Shown in pieces: positions 47,427 through 57,700 of a stretch of DNA of 64,000 nt (position 1 is the first letter of the stretch; the number at the start of each line of letters is the position of its first letter). The notes under the pieces are model-generated. The model made no database searches. It saw only the letters and a program-made list of their open reading frames with translations, and was not told the DNA's origin. The stretch is from Aliidiomarina haloalkalitolerans (GTDB lineage: Bacteria > Pseudomonadota > Gammaproteobacteria > Enterobacterales > Alteromonadaceae). Position numbers and translations under genes: made by a program. Where the stretch lies: assembly GCF_003987315.1 (NCBI RefSeq), contig NZ_PIPI01000001.1, positions 372,001 to 436,000 on the forward strand, read 5' to 3'.

Positions 47427-48125
47427 ATGGAAAATACGGCAAAACTCTCTACCAGCAAAGAAGTCATCGCGTACTTGGCAACTAAGTTTCCAAGTTGCTT
47501 TACGTTGGAGGGAGAGGCACGGCCTCTGAAAATCGGGATTTTCGACGATTTAGCAGCACGTCTTGCAGACGACGACAACGTGAGCAAGACCCGTTTACGG
47601 GCAGCGTTGCGTCAATACACCAATAGCTGGCGCTATCTTCGTGGCGTGAAAGTGGGTGTGCAACGGGTTGATTTGGACGGCGCCGATGCGGGTGCAGTGG
47701 AAGAAGATCATCAAACACATGCGCTTGAACAGTTAAAAGAGTCGCAAGCTAAAGTTAAGGAAAAACAAGCGAAGCGTGCGGTAGAAGGCAAGTCTGTTGC
47801 GACTAAAGGGCAGAAGCCGGCGAACAAAACAGGCGATAATCAGGTCAGAGATACTAGACGTAAGAAAGTATCTGTACCTCGTCGAGCGTCGGTGAAAACC
47901 GACAATAAAGCGACAGCGACGACCGAGGCTCGCACGGTTAGTGCATCAAAGTCTCTTGAAACCGTGCAGCCGGAGCAAGTCGTGGTTGGACAGAAAATAC
48001 AGATCAAACTCGGTGGTTTAGCCGTACAAGGTACTGTTGAAGCGATTGAAAAAGATGAGGTTCAAGTTCAGTTACCATCAGGCATGACCGTTCGGGTCGC
48101 GCGGACTGAGCTGTTCCGCAGCTAA
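47427..48125 (+). CDS. proQ: RNA chaperone ProQ
   Basis: 232 residues, the same length as E. coli ProQ. The FinO/ProQ domain fills residues 5-110 (SKEVIAYLATKFPSCF, EGEARPLKIGIFDDLA, SKTRLRAALRQYTNSWRYL); a Lys/Ala/Thr-rich linker follows, then a C-terminal Tudor-like domain from about 180. It binds structured RNA 3' ends. ATG 47427 has GAAGG 8 bases upstream and matches the MENxxKL family start. Directly followed by prc, as in enterics. Confidence 0.95.
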   Translation: MENTAKLSTSKEVIAYLATKFPSCFTLEGEARPLKIGIFDDLAARLADDDNVSKTRLRAALRQYTNSWRYLRGVKVGVQRVDLDGADAGAVEEDHQTHALEQLKESQAKVKEKQAKRAVEGKSVATKGQKPANKTGDNQVRDTRRKKVSVPRRASVKTDNKATATTEARTVSASKSLETVQPEQVVVGQKIQIKLGGLAVQGTVEAIEKDEVQVQLPSGMTVRVARTELFRS

Positions 48126-48136
48126 CAGGAGTTCGA

Positions 48137-50188
48137 ATGATTAAGCAGGTTGTCTCTAGCGTTGTTCTGACGACAGCGTTACTACTAAGCTTTCCGGTTG
48201 CGAGCGCGCAGGGGCAAGACACAGGTGGTCTTGAAACGGAGTACACGTTAGCGAGCCTGCCGAAACTGGCCCCAGAAGGCCAACATAAGGCTGCGAGTCG
48301 GCGCATTGCTTCCTATTTTACACGCTATCATTACAGTCGCGTTGAGTTAGATGAAGCAATGGCGGAGCAAATATTCAACCGCTACTTCGAGCAGTTAGAC
48401 TACAATCGGATGTTTTTCCTTGCCAGCGACGTTAACGAGTTTAATCGTCACCGTAAGAATTTCCACGAACAACTCCTGAACGGTGACCTCGAAGCCGCCT
48501 ATGCAATTCACCAACGTGGCATGCAACGTCGTTTCGAACGTTTTCAGTATGCTCTCAGTGTGGTTGCGAGTGGCATCGACTTTGAAGAACAAGCTGAAGA
48601 ATTTCGCTTTGATCGCAGCGAAGCAGAGTGGGCTACAAGCTCTGCAGAGTTAGACGAGATTTGGCATAACCGAGTGTTAAATGATGCACTTAATTTAATG
48701 TTGGCTGGCCGCAGCGATGAAGAAATTCGTGACAATCTGAAGCGTCGTTATCGCTCTGCTATCCATCAACTGACACAAACTCAAAGCGAAGACGCATTTC
48801 AAAATGTGATGAATGCATTTGCACGTAGTGTCGATGCGCATACAAGCTACTTGTCGCCGCGCAATGCCGAGCGTTTCCAGCAGAACATGAACTTATCCCT
48901 CGAGGGTATTGGCGCAGTGCTGCAGGCTGAGTTTGACTACACCGTCATCCGCTCATTAGTGCCTGGTGGTCCGGCGGATAAATCTGGCAAATTAAGTCCC
49001 GACGACCGCATTATCGCGGTGGCCCAAGGTGATCAAGAATTCGTTGATATTATCGGTTGGCGACTCGATGACGTTGTTGAAATCATCAAAGGCCCGAAAG
49101 GTAGTGTTGTTCGCTTACAAGTTTTAAAAGGCGGTGAGGCTCCAGGCTCGTCTCCTGTTGAAGTTGAAATTGTGCGTGAAGAAGTTCGCCTTGAGGATCG
49201 CGAAGCGAAACTTAGTTTTGAAACCGCTGACGACGGCACCAAATATGCCGTTATTACAATTCCAGGCTTCTACAATAAGCTGACCGAGAAGGTACAACAG
49301 TTATTGGCGGAGGTTCGCGCAAGCGATGCCGAAGGTTTGTTAATTGACTTACGCGGCAATGGCGGTGGTGCGTTAAACGAATCAATCACATTAACTGGCT
49401 TGTTTATACCATCGGGTCCAGTGGTGCAAGTGCGTGATAGCACAGGTCGAATTGACGTGAGCGGTGATCCAGACCCACAAGTGCATTACGACGGCCCAAT
49501 GGTCATTATGATTGATCGCTTTAGTGCTTCAGCATCTGAGATTTTCGCTGCTGCGCTGCAGGATTATCGCCGGGCGTTAGTGGTTGGCGAAAATAGTTTC
49601 GGAAAAGGCACCGTGCAACAGCATCGCGGCTTAGCTCGTCGCTTTGATCTTAACGCAAATCCAATGGGTAGCGTGCAATATACCATGGCGAAGTTCTATC
49701 GTATTGATGGGGGCAGCACGCAACATAAAGGTGTGGTGCCAGACATTCAATATCCAAGTCTGATTGACCCAGAAGAGTTCGGAGAAAGTCGCGCAGATAA
49801 CGCATTACCTTGGGATCAAATTGAACCGGTCGATTTCCAACGCTTTGGTTATATTAATGACGAAATATTGGCCGCTTTAAATGCGAAACACGCGCAACGC
49901 GTCGCGGATGACCCTGAGTTTGCCTACATTCAAGAAGACGCTGAGCGTTTTAAAACAATGCGTAAGCGCACGCACATTAGCTTAGTGAAGGCAGAACGTG
50001 AGGCTGAGTCTGCCCGCGAGCGCGAACGGAATTTGGCGCGCGTCAATGAACGCTTAGTTCGTGCCGGTTTAGAGCCGGTTGAAAGCCTCGACGATGTTGA
50101 CGATGAGCTGCGTAGCCCAGACATCTTTATGCGCGAGACATTGCGCGTCGCAAGCGACTATTTGCGTTTATTGCGGCAAGAAAATTAA
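48137..50188 (+). CDS. prc: carboxy-terminal (tail-specific) protease Prc
   Basis: 683 residues (E. coli 682). Signal peptide VVSSVVLTTALLLSFPVASA; an N-terminal helical domain; a PDZ domain at about 240-320 (SLVPGGPADKSGKLSPDDRI); the serine protease core with FSASASEIF and the general-base lysine in FGKGTVQQ; and the C-terminal DUF3340-type domain. It degrades periplasmic proteins including peptidoglycan hydrolases and processes FtsI in E. coli. AGGAG precedes the ATG; a hairpin follows. Confidence 0.96.
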   Translation: MIKQVVSSVVLTTALLLSFPVASAQGQDTGGLETEYTLASLPKLAPEGQHKAASRRIASYFTRYHYSRVELDEAMAEQIFNRYFEQLDYNRMFFLASDVNEFNRHRKNFHEQLLNGDLEAAYAIHQRGMQRRFERFQYALSVVASGIDFEEQAEEFRFDRSEAEWATSSAELDEIWHNRVLNDALNLMLAGRSDEEIRDNLKRRYRSAIHQLTQTQSEDAFQNVMNAFARSVDAHTSYLSPRNAERFQQNMNLSLEGIGAVLQAEFDYTVIRSLVPGGPADKSGKLSPDDRIIAVAQGDQEFVDIIGWRLDDVVEIIKGPKGSVVRLQVLKGGEAPGSSPVEVEIVREEVRLEDREAKLSFETADDGTKYAVITIPGFYNKLTEKVQQLLAEVRASDAEGLLIDLRGNGGGALNESITLTGLFIPSGPVVQVRDSTGRIDVSGDPDPQVHYDGPMVIMIDRFSASASEIFAAALQDYRRALVVGENSFGKGTVQQHRGLARRFDLNANPMGSVQYTMAKFYRIDGGSTQHKGVVPDIQYPSLIDPEEFGESRADNALPWDQIEPVDFQRFGYINDEILAALNAKHAQRVADDPEFAYIQEDAERFKTMRKRTHISLVKAEREAESARERERNLARVNERLVRAGLEPVESLDDVDDELRSPDIFMRETLRVASDYLRLLRQEN

Positions 50189-50209
50189 AATAGACCAATT
50201 GGCAAAAGT

Positions 50210-50236
50210 AAGGGCTTGTTGAACACAAGCCCTTTA
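50210..50236 (+). terminator. terminator after prc
   Basis: Perfect 10-bp stem AAGGGCTTGT/ACAAGCCCTT (50210-50219 and 50225-50234), loop TGAAC, short T run. Confidence 0.75.
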
Positions 50237-50265
50237 TTGTGTCCGGTATGGACAAAAAACTTGGT

Positions 50266-50295
50266 TTTACAGCGATAAAAGACATACAGTAGAAT
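50266..50295 (+). promoter_or_regulatory. putative promoter for nhaC
   Basis: TTTACA (50266-50271), 18-base spacer, TAGAAT (50290-50295), 81 bases before the start codon. Confidence 0.5.
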
Positions 50296-50376
50296 CATCT
50301 TCTCAGTGCTGCAGGGAAAACTCATAGAATAAGTCTTGCTAGCATTTACACATTCATCACTATGGAATAATAACTA

Positions 50377-51837
50377 ATGACGGTCACCACTAAACGTCCT
50401 TCTTATTTACAGGCGCTCATTCCTTTATTGGCGCTGATTGCCATGTTGAGCAGTTCGGTCTTTCTGTTCGGTGAAGACTCGTCGTATGGCCCAAATCAAA
50501 TTGCCTTGCTGATTGCTGCTGCGATCGCTACGGTTATTGCATTTGCCAATGGTTATCGTTGGGAAGCAATCGAAAAGGGTATTACGGATGGCATTTCAGT
50601 TGCACTCGGCGCGATTCTGATCATTTTAATGGTGGGTGCGCTTATCGGTACCTGGCTGCTCGCTGGGATTGTTCCGACCATGATTTACTATGGCCTAGAG
50701 TTGCTGAGTCCGAGTTGGTTCTATGCAGCCGCCTGTATTATCTGTGCCATCGTTGCACTCTCGATTGGTAGTTCTTGGACTACTGCTGCGACAATCGGTG
50801 TCGCATTGATTGGTGTTGCGACAGGTATGGAGCTATCATTGCCAATTACAGCAGGTGCCGTCGTTTCTGGAGCCTATTTCGGCGACAAAATGTCACCGTT
50901 ATCAGACACAACAAACCTTGCTCCAGCCGTCAGTGGCACCGAGTTATTTGCACATATCCGCTATATGAGTTGGACCGCATTCCCAGCACTGGGGATTTCC
51001 ATTGTATTGTTTTTGATTCTCGGCTGGTCATCTTCAAGCAGCGCTAACCTTGACTCTCTGGATGCCATGCAGTCAGAGCTCCGCAACCTATTTAATATTA
51101 GCCCGGTGATGCTGATTCCATTGGCCGTGTTGTTTGTTCTTGCGGTGGCGAAAAAGCCTGCATTGCCATCCATTTTAATCGGTGCGTTGGTCGGTGGTTT
51201 ATGGGCGTTATTATTTCAACAAGATGTTTTAGCTACGTTAGCTAATGCAGACCGCACCAGTGCCATTGTTGCCGCCTTTGAAACCGTTTGGTTAGCTTTG
51301 GCAAGTGGCGTGCAAATTGCCTCTGACAATGCTGATTTAGAATCGTTGATCAGCGGCGGCGGCATGGAAAGCATGATCAACACGGTCTGGTTGATTATTA
51401 GTGCAATGACGTTCGGCGCCGTCATGGAAACCACTGGGCTGTTACAAAAACTAATTCGCGGCATTTTAAAAGTGGTGAAGGGCACAACGTCCTTGGTCAC
51501 TGCAACCGTATTTACCTGTTTTGGTGCTAACGTTTTAACCGCTGATCAGTACATGGCTATCGTTCTGCCAGGACGGATGTTCCGTGAAGCGTACGCTGAA
51601 GCGGGGCTTGATCCACGCGTACTGTCGCGGACACTCGAGTCTAGCGGTACAATTACATCGGCCTTGATTCCATGGAACACGTGTGGTGCATACATGTTCT
51701 CGGTGCTCGGGGTTTATCCATTGCATTACGCACCGTTTGCGTTCTTCTTACTGCTCGTTCCTATGCTAACGATTTTGTATGCCTACACGAACTTTAAAAT
51801 TTTACGTTTACCTGAAAAGAACATGACGGTAGCTTAA
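50377..51837 (+). CDS. nhaC: NhaC family Na+/H+ antiporter
   Basis: 486 residues with about 11-12 membrane helices. Family motifs include GSSWTTAATIGVALIGVATG and GAYFGDKMSPLSDTTNLAP, the latter characteristic of NhaC. It exchanges sodium for protons at the inner membrane, fitting a marine or alkaline-tolerant cell. Its stop codon lies within a hairpin that ends 15 bases before pepN, so the two genes may be one transcript. Confidence 0.92.
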   Translation: MTVTTKRPSYLQALIPLLALIAMLSSSVFLFGEDSSYGPNQIALLIAAAIATVIAFANGYRWEAIEKGITDGISVALGAILIILMVGALIGTWLLAGIVPTMIYYGLELLSPSWFYAAACIICAIVALSIGSSWTTAATIGVALIGVATGMELSLPITAGAVVSGAYFGDKMSPLSDTTNLAPAVSGTELFAHIRYMSWTAFPALGISIVLFLILGWSSSSSANLDSLDAMQSELRNLFNISPVMLIPLAVLFVLAVAKKPALPSILIGALVGGLWALLFQQDVLATLANADRTSAIVAAFETVWLALASGVQIASDNADLESLISGGGMESMINTVWLIISAMTFGAVMETTGLLQKLIRGILKVVKGTTSLVTATVFTCFGANVLTADQYMAIVLPGRMFREAYAEAGLDPRVLSRTLESSGTITSALIPWNTCGAYMFSVLGVYPLHYAPFAFFLLLVPMLTILYAYTNFKILRLPEKNMTVA

Positions 51838-51849
51838 GGGCTACCGTCA
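51824..51849 (+). other. hairpin spanning the nhaC stop codon
   Basis: Perfect 10-bp inverted repeat TGACGGTAGC/GCTACCGTCA (51824-51833 and 51840-51849) enclosing the TAA of nhaC and ending 15 bases before pepN. There is no T run, so it is probably not a terminator; it may affect pepN translation or mRNA decay. Confidence 0.6.
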
Positions 51850-51863
51850 CTAGCGGAGTTGTT

Positions 51864-54575
51864 ATGGCGCTGATGACTGATACTGTACAAACGAGTGGTT
51901 CGACATTAACTTCTGTGCAGACGTCTGAGCAGACGTCTGAACAGGCCAAAACAGCTCCGCAAGCTAAACTACGGCTTGATTATCAAGCGCCGTTATTTGC
52001 GATCGACGAAGTTGACCTAGTGTTCGATTTGCAACCAACGGCTACTACCGTGGTGAGTGAACTTAAAGTTCGGCGTCTCGGTGATGAAACCACTCTCGTT
52101 CTCGATGGTGAACAACTATCATTGGTCGAACTGCAGTTAGATGGCGTTGAACTTGAAGCAAAACAGTTTCACGCAACCAGCAATAAGCTCACTATTTTTA
52201 ACCTGCCGTCTGAAGGCACCTTGCGTGTTGTCACCAAGCTTAATCCACTTGCGAATACAGCGCTCGAAGGCCTATACCTTTCAGCCGGCACTTTTTGCAC
52301 CCAATGTGAAGCCGAAGGCTTTCGGCGCATTACCTATTTCCTTGACCGTCCTGATGTCCTCTCGGTATACCGCACCACTGTGATTGCCGATAAAGCCAGT
52401 TACCCGTACTTATTAGCCAACGGTAATGCGATTGCACGAGAAGATCTTGGCCAACGACACAAAGTCATTTGGCACGACCCTTTCCCCAAGCCTTGCTATT
52501 TGTTTGCTTTAGTTGCTGGTGATTTTGATGTCTTGAGGGATACCTTTGTGACGCGAGACCATCGCACAGTGGCGCTTGAGCTATTCGTTGATAAGGGCAA
52601 CTTGCCGAAAGCTGATTACGCTATGGGGGCTTTAAAGCGAGCGATGAAATGGGACGAGGAGCGTTTTAATCTCGTCTACGACCTCGATATCTACATGATT
52701 GTCGCCGTCGACTTCTTCAACATGGGCGCGATGGAAAATAAAGGCCTGAATATTTTTAATTCAAAATATGTTCTGGCTAACGATAAAACGGCGACCGATC
52801 AGGACTTTTTGAATGTTGAATCGGTTATTGGTCATGAATATTTTCACAACTGGACCGGCAACCGAATTACGTGCCGAGATTGGTTTCAACTGAGTTTGAA
52901 AGAGGGATTAACGGTCTTTCGTGATCAAGAGTTTAGCGCCGATCTGGGTATGCGCTCGGTAAACCGTATTCAGGATGCACGAATTATTCGTACTCATCAG
53001 TTTGATGAAGACTCGAGTCCTATGGCGCATCCGATTCGACCGGACCGTGTCGTGGAGATGAATAATTTTTACACTGTGACAGTGTATAACAAAGGTGCCG
53101 AAGTCATTCGTATGCTGCATACTTTGCTGGGCGAAGAGGGCTTTCAACGCGGTATGGCAATGTATGTCGAGCGCCATGATGGCCAAGCGGTTACCTGCGA
53201 GGACTTTGTTTGCGCCATGGAGGACGCCAATCAAGTCGATTTAAGCCAGTTCAGATTGTGGTATAGCCAAGCCGGAACGCCGCACGTTTATGTCGAAGAA
53301 CATTATGACGCAGAAAAACAATGTTTTACCCTCGATGTGACACAGTCACTGCCGGCGACAACTGGGCAGAATCATAAACTACCCATGCATATTCCACTGC
53401 GTGTCGAGTTTGTCAATAAGGCTGGGCAACCTAAACAACTGAATGACGAGCAGGGCCATGCGGTTACGCTACTCGAGTTACGAAAAGCACGGCAACAGTT
53501 TGTCTTTCACGGCGTGAATGAGCCAGTCATCGCAGGCTTGCTAGCAGACTTTTCTGCACCCATTCGGGTAGAGGTTCAACGCAATGAGCAACAGCTACTG
53601 GCCCTCATTGCTGGTGGTCGAGACCCATTTTTGCGCTGGGACGCGGTGCAAACATTCTATTTGCAGACCTTAAAAAACGCCGTCGCACTGCTACAAACGG
53701 ACCCACAACTCGAACATCAAGCGTTACAGGTGCCGTCGGCTTTAATTCAGCTCTTACAGCAAGAGCTCGAACGAACTAATACGGATCAAGCACTACTCGC
53801 TCTATTATTGCAAATCCCTAACGAAGAAGCGCTAAGTCAAGAATACGACTGTATTCCGGTTGAAGCGATCGCAACCGCAGTAGCTAGCTTAAGAAATCAG
53901 CTCGCGGTGGCATTACAAGCACCGCTCTTAAAAGTTATTGCGCAAGCGCGGAATGAAATTCAATCGCTCGACTCAGAGGCGATTGCAGAACGGATGCTAG
54001 TTAATACCTGTATGGCCTTACTCGCTCAGTTGTCGGACAACGACCAAGTCAACGTTCGTCTCCAGTCACAGTTTGCCAGTGACAACATGACTTTAAAATT
54101 CGGTGCTTTGCAGGCTGCAGTGCATGCAGCACATCCATACGCTAAGACATTCCTAGATGAATTTGCCCAACACTGGGCTCAAGACGTTCTGGTCATGGAC
54201 AAATGGCTTGCGGTTCAAGCTACGTCACCGCAGCTAGAAAGTGTTACTGAAATAGCGAATCTAACGGGGTCAAAATACTTCAACTGGCAAAACCCGAATC
54301 GGATTTATGCGCTGCTTGCTGCGTTCACTCATAACTTGGCGGCATTGCATCATGCCAGTGGCGAAGGCTATCAATTAATCGTGGGTGCAATTCGACGTTT
54401 GAATACGACTAATCCACAAGTTGCCTCACGGCTACTGTCACCACTGTTGAAATGGCGAAAGCTACCTACTAAGCAGCAGGTGCTACTCAAAAAGGAGCTC
54501 ATTTCGCTTAGTCGATTGGATAATTTAGCGCCTGATTTATATGAAAAAGTTAATCAAACGTTAACCGAAAATTAA
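51864..54575 (+). CDS. pepN: aminopeptidase N (M1 family)
   Basis: 903 residues. The exopeptidase motif GAMENKG and the zinc motif HEYFH (His324, Glu325, His328) with Glu347 are intact; a long helical C-terminal domain (DUF3458-type) follows as in E. coli PepN. It removes N-terminal residues from peptides in the cytoplasm. Compared with E. coli, the start carries about 27 extra Thr/Ser/Gln residues, partly encoded by a 12-bp duplication; a start at ATG 51873 is also possible. Confidence 0.95.
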   Translation: MALMTDTVQTSGSTLTSVQTSEQTSEQAKTAPQAKLRLDYQAPLFAIDEVDLVFDLQPTATTVVSELKVRRLGDETTLVLDGEQLSLVELQLDGVELEAKQFHATSNKLTIFNLPSEGTLRVVTKLNPLANTALEGLYLSAGTFCTQCEAEGFRRITYFLDRPDVLSVYRTTVIADKASYPYLLANGNAIAREDLGQRHKVIWHDPFPKPCYLFALVAGDFDVLRDTFVTRDHRTVALELFVDKGNLPKADYAMGALKRAMKWDEERFNLVYDLDIYMIVAVDFFNMGAMENKGLNIFNSKYVLANDKTATDQDFLNVESVIGHEYFHNWTGNRITCRDWFQLSLKEGLTVFRDQEFSADLGMRSVNRIQDARIIRTHQFDEDSSPMAHPIRPDRVVEMNNFYTVTVYNKGAEVIRMLHTLLGEEGFQRGMAMYVERHDGQAVTCEDFVCAMEDANQVDLSQFRLWYSQAGTPHVYVEEHYDAEKQCFTLDVTQSLPATTGQNHKLPMHIPLRVEFVNKAGQPKQLNDEQGHAVTLLELRKARQQFVFHGVNEPVIAGLLADFSAPIRVEVQRNEQQLLALIAGGRDPFLRWDAVQTFYLQTLKNAVALLQTDPQLEHQALQVPSALIQLLQQELERTNTDQALLALLLQIPNEEALSQEYDCIPVEAIATAVASLRNQLAVALQAPLLKVIAQARNEIQSLDSEAIAERMLVNTCMALLAQLSDNDQVNVRLQSQFASDNMTLKFGALQAAVHAAHPYAKTFLDEFAQHWAQDVLVMDKWLAVQATSPQLESVTEIANLTGSKYFNWQNPNRIYALLAAFTHNLAALHHASGEGYQLIVGAIRRLNTTNPQVASRLLSPLLKWRKLPTKQQVLLKKELISLSRLDNLAPDLYEKVNQTLTEN
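51917..51940 (+). repeat. 12-bp direct duplication in the pepN 5' end
   Basis: GCAGACGTCTGA occurs twice in a row at 51917-51928 and 51929-51940, encoding repeated Gln-Thr-Ser-Glu. Each copy contains the palindrome CAGACGTCTG. Confidence 0.85.
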
Positions 54576-54704
54576 CTCATCGCACCAGCCCGGAATACGT
54601 TGATTTTCCTTTCTTAAAGGCCGACAATATGGCAACAACCATACCACCGCCCGGCGGCGGTTGTCATGCCAACACTTTTTTGCCTCAGACAAGGATTAAT
54701 CATC

Positions 54705-57700
54705 ATGGCATCGGTCAACAGTCAACCACCGGTTATCCTCGAAAAAGTTTCAGAGACCATTCATCAGCGCTTCCCGAAAGCCAGTGCAGCGCTTGTGGAT
54801 GAATTTGCTCAACGCCTCTATCGAAATGTTTCTCGCGACGACTTAGCGGGACGCGATCATAGTAATATCTATGGCGCTATCGTAGGCCTTTGGCACAGCT
54901 TTAACGATTACGAGTCGAACACCAAAGCGACTATTAAAGTTTATAACCCAGAGGTGTCAAAGCACGGCTGGGAATCACCCCATACAATTATCGAGATTAT
55001 TCAGACCGACATGCCGTTTATGGTTGACTCGGTGCGTATGGCATTGAGCCGTTTAGGCATCAACTCACAGTTATTATTGCATTCACCATTGGTTCATCGT
55101 CGCAATGATGAAGGCAAAATTGTCGAAATTTTACCGGCAGGTCAAACCGATGAAGCTGCGCAGACCGACACTGTTTTCTTGGTGGAAGTTGATCGTCAAA
55201 ACGATGCGAATGAACTTAAAGAGTTAAAAGCTGAACTGGTTTCGGTCATGAATGAAGTTGCGCTCGCTGTGAGTGACTGGCGCCCCATGCGTGCGAAGCT
55301 CAAGTCGATTGCAGAAACGCTAGACCAACGCAACTTCCCTGGTGCGCCAGAAAAGCTTGAACAAGCACAGCGGTTTTTAACGTGGTTAGCCGAAGATAAT
55401 TTCACGCTGATGGGATATCGCAGTTACACCGTGAACGCAGTCGAAGGTGACCACGAGCTTGTTCAAGACAAAGATTCAAGTTTAGGTTTGTTGAAAAACT
55501 CCAAAGACAACAAGCCACTTCGCTTAGGTAACATGAGCAAATTAGCACGCGCAACGGCTCTTGCGAACGATGAAATACTGTTACTGACCAAAACCAATGC
55601 GCGTTCGCGAGTGCATCGTCCGGCGCACAATGACTACATTGGCATTAAACGTTTCGATAAGAAAGGCAAGGTAATTGGCGAAGACCGCTTTATTGGTCTG
55701 TACGCTGCGACTTTCTATAACGATAGCGTCATGGACATCCCTTTGGTCAGCGATCGTGTGAAAGCGGTTCTGGACAAATCACGTTACGCAAAAGGTACGC
55801 ATGCAAGTAAAGCATTGCTTAATATTATGCAAACCTACCCACGTGACGAAATCGTGCAAAGTAACGAAGAAGACCTGCTGAAAACGGCGTTAGGTGTTCT
55901 CCAAATTCAAGAGCGTGATATCACCCGAGCGTTTTTACGCCGGGATATTTTTGGTCGCTTTATTACCGCGATGGTGTATGTGCCGAAAGAGCGCTACAAC
56001 ACCTTGTTACGGGTTAAAACCCAAAATATTTTGGCGAAAACACTTGGTAGCACTGAAGAAGTGGATTTCACCACCTATTTCTCTGAATCGGCACTGGCGC
56101 GCACGCAATATACGATCCGCGTAAAAAACAGCGACCAGGAAATCAATATTAAAGAATTGGAAGAGAACCTAATGGAAGCATCACGCAGTTGGGAAGATAA
56201 CTTAGAGCGCTTGCTGGTAACAGCAAAGGGTGAAGGGGCTGCTCGCGACTTAATGAAGCGGTATGCTGCAGGTTTCCCACGTGCATACAAAGAAGATGTT
56301 TTGCCGTCCGTTGCACTAGCAGATATCGAACAGTTAGAAGCGTTAGACGATGAACATCGTCTTGGCATGCTGTTCTATCGCGCGCAAGAAGTTCAGGACG
56401 ACTCAAACCGAGTTAAATTGAAATTGTTCCACCGTGATGAGCCGATTCACTTATCGGACGTTTTGCCAATGTTGGAAAACTTTGGCTTGCGAATCATTAA
56501 CGAAAGTCCATATCAAATTAAGACCAATGACGGTCATATTTTCTGGGCGCTTGACTTCTTTATGCTGCATACCGCTGGCAAACTCGATTTAGAGCAGAGC
56601 CGAGAAGCGTTTCAAAACGCCTTCGCTAAGGTTTGGGCGGGCGAATATGAAGACGACGGCTTTAACCGTTTGGTACTTGGTGCCGGTATGGAAGGTCGTC
56701 ATGTGGTTATTCTTCGAATGTTTGCCAAGTACATGCGCCAAATCGGTGTCACGTTCAGCCAAAGCTATATTGAGAGTACGTTCACGCGTTACCCGAATAT
56801 CGCAGCATTGTTGGTAAAACTTTTCTACACCCGCTTTGAGCCGGGCGTGAAGAATGTGAAGAAGAAAGTTGAAGCGCTTGTCAGCAAAATCCAAGGCGAA
56901 CTCGAGAAAGTCGCAAGCTTGGACGACGACCGCATTATTTGTCGCTACTTAGACCTGATTCAAGCAGCTTTGCGAACTAACTTCTTCCAAGTCGACAAAG
57001 ACGGTAACGAGAAGCCATATGTGTCAATCAAGTTCTTGCCTGAACTGATTGCGGAAATGCCGTTACCGTTACCGAAATATGAGATCTTTGTGTATTCACC
57101 GCGGGTTGAAGGTGTTCATTTACGTGGCGGTAAAGTTGCCCGCGGCGGTTTACGTTGGTCCGATCGTCGTGAAGACTTCCGTACTGAAGTTCTCGGTTTA
57201 GTAAAAGCACAACAAGTTAAGAACACGGTCATTGTGCCAGTTGGCGCGAAAGGTGGTTTCGTCTGTAAGCAGCTGCCTGAAGAACGTGACGCTATGCTTG
57301 AAGAAGGCAAATCATGCTACCGCACCTTTATTCGTGCGCTGCTCGATATTACCGACAACATCATCGACGGTGAGATCGTTCACCCAGCGAACGTTGTTCG
57401 TCACGATGAAGACGACCCGTACTTAGTTGTTGCGGCCGACAAGGGAACGGCAACCTTCTCAGATATCGCCAATGGTATTTCAGCCGAATACAACCACTGG
57501 CTAGGCGACGCATTTGCGTCTGGCGGTTCAGTCGGTTACGACCATAAGAAAATGGGCATCACTGCTCGCGGTGGTTGGGAATCAGTCAAACGTCACTTCC
57601 GTGAAATGGGCATCGACTGCCAGACCACTGATTTCACCTGTGTTGCAATCGGGGATATGGCCGGTGACGTGTTCGGTAACGGGATGTTGTTATCGAAACA

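Noticed and set aside
54631-54680. GC-rich inverted repeat and T run between pepN and gdhB as a terminator
   Set aside because: The pairing around CCGCCCGGCGGCGG is imperfect and the T run lies some 18 bases further, so a terminator call is not secure.
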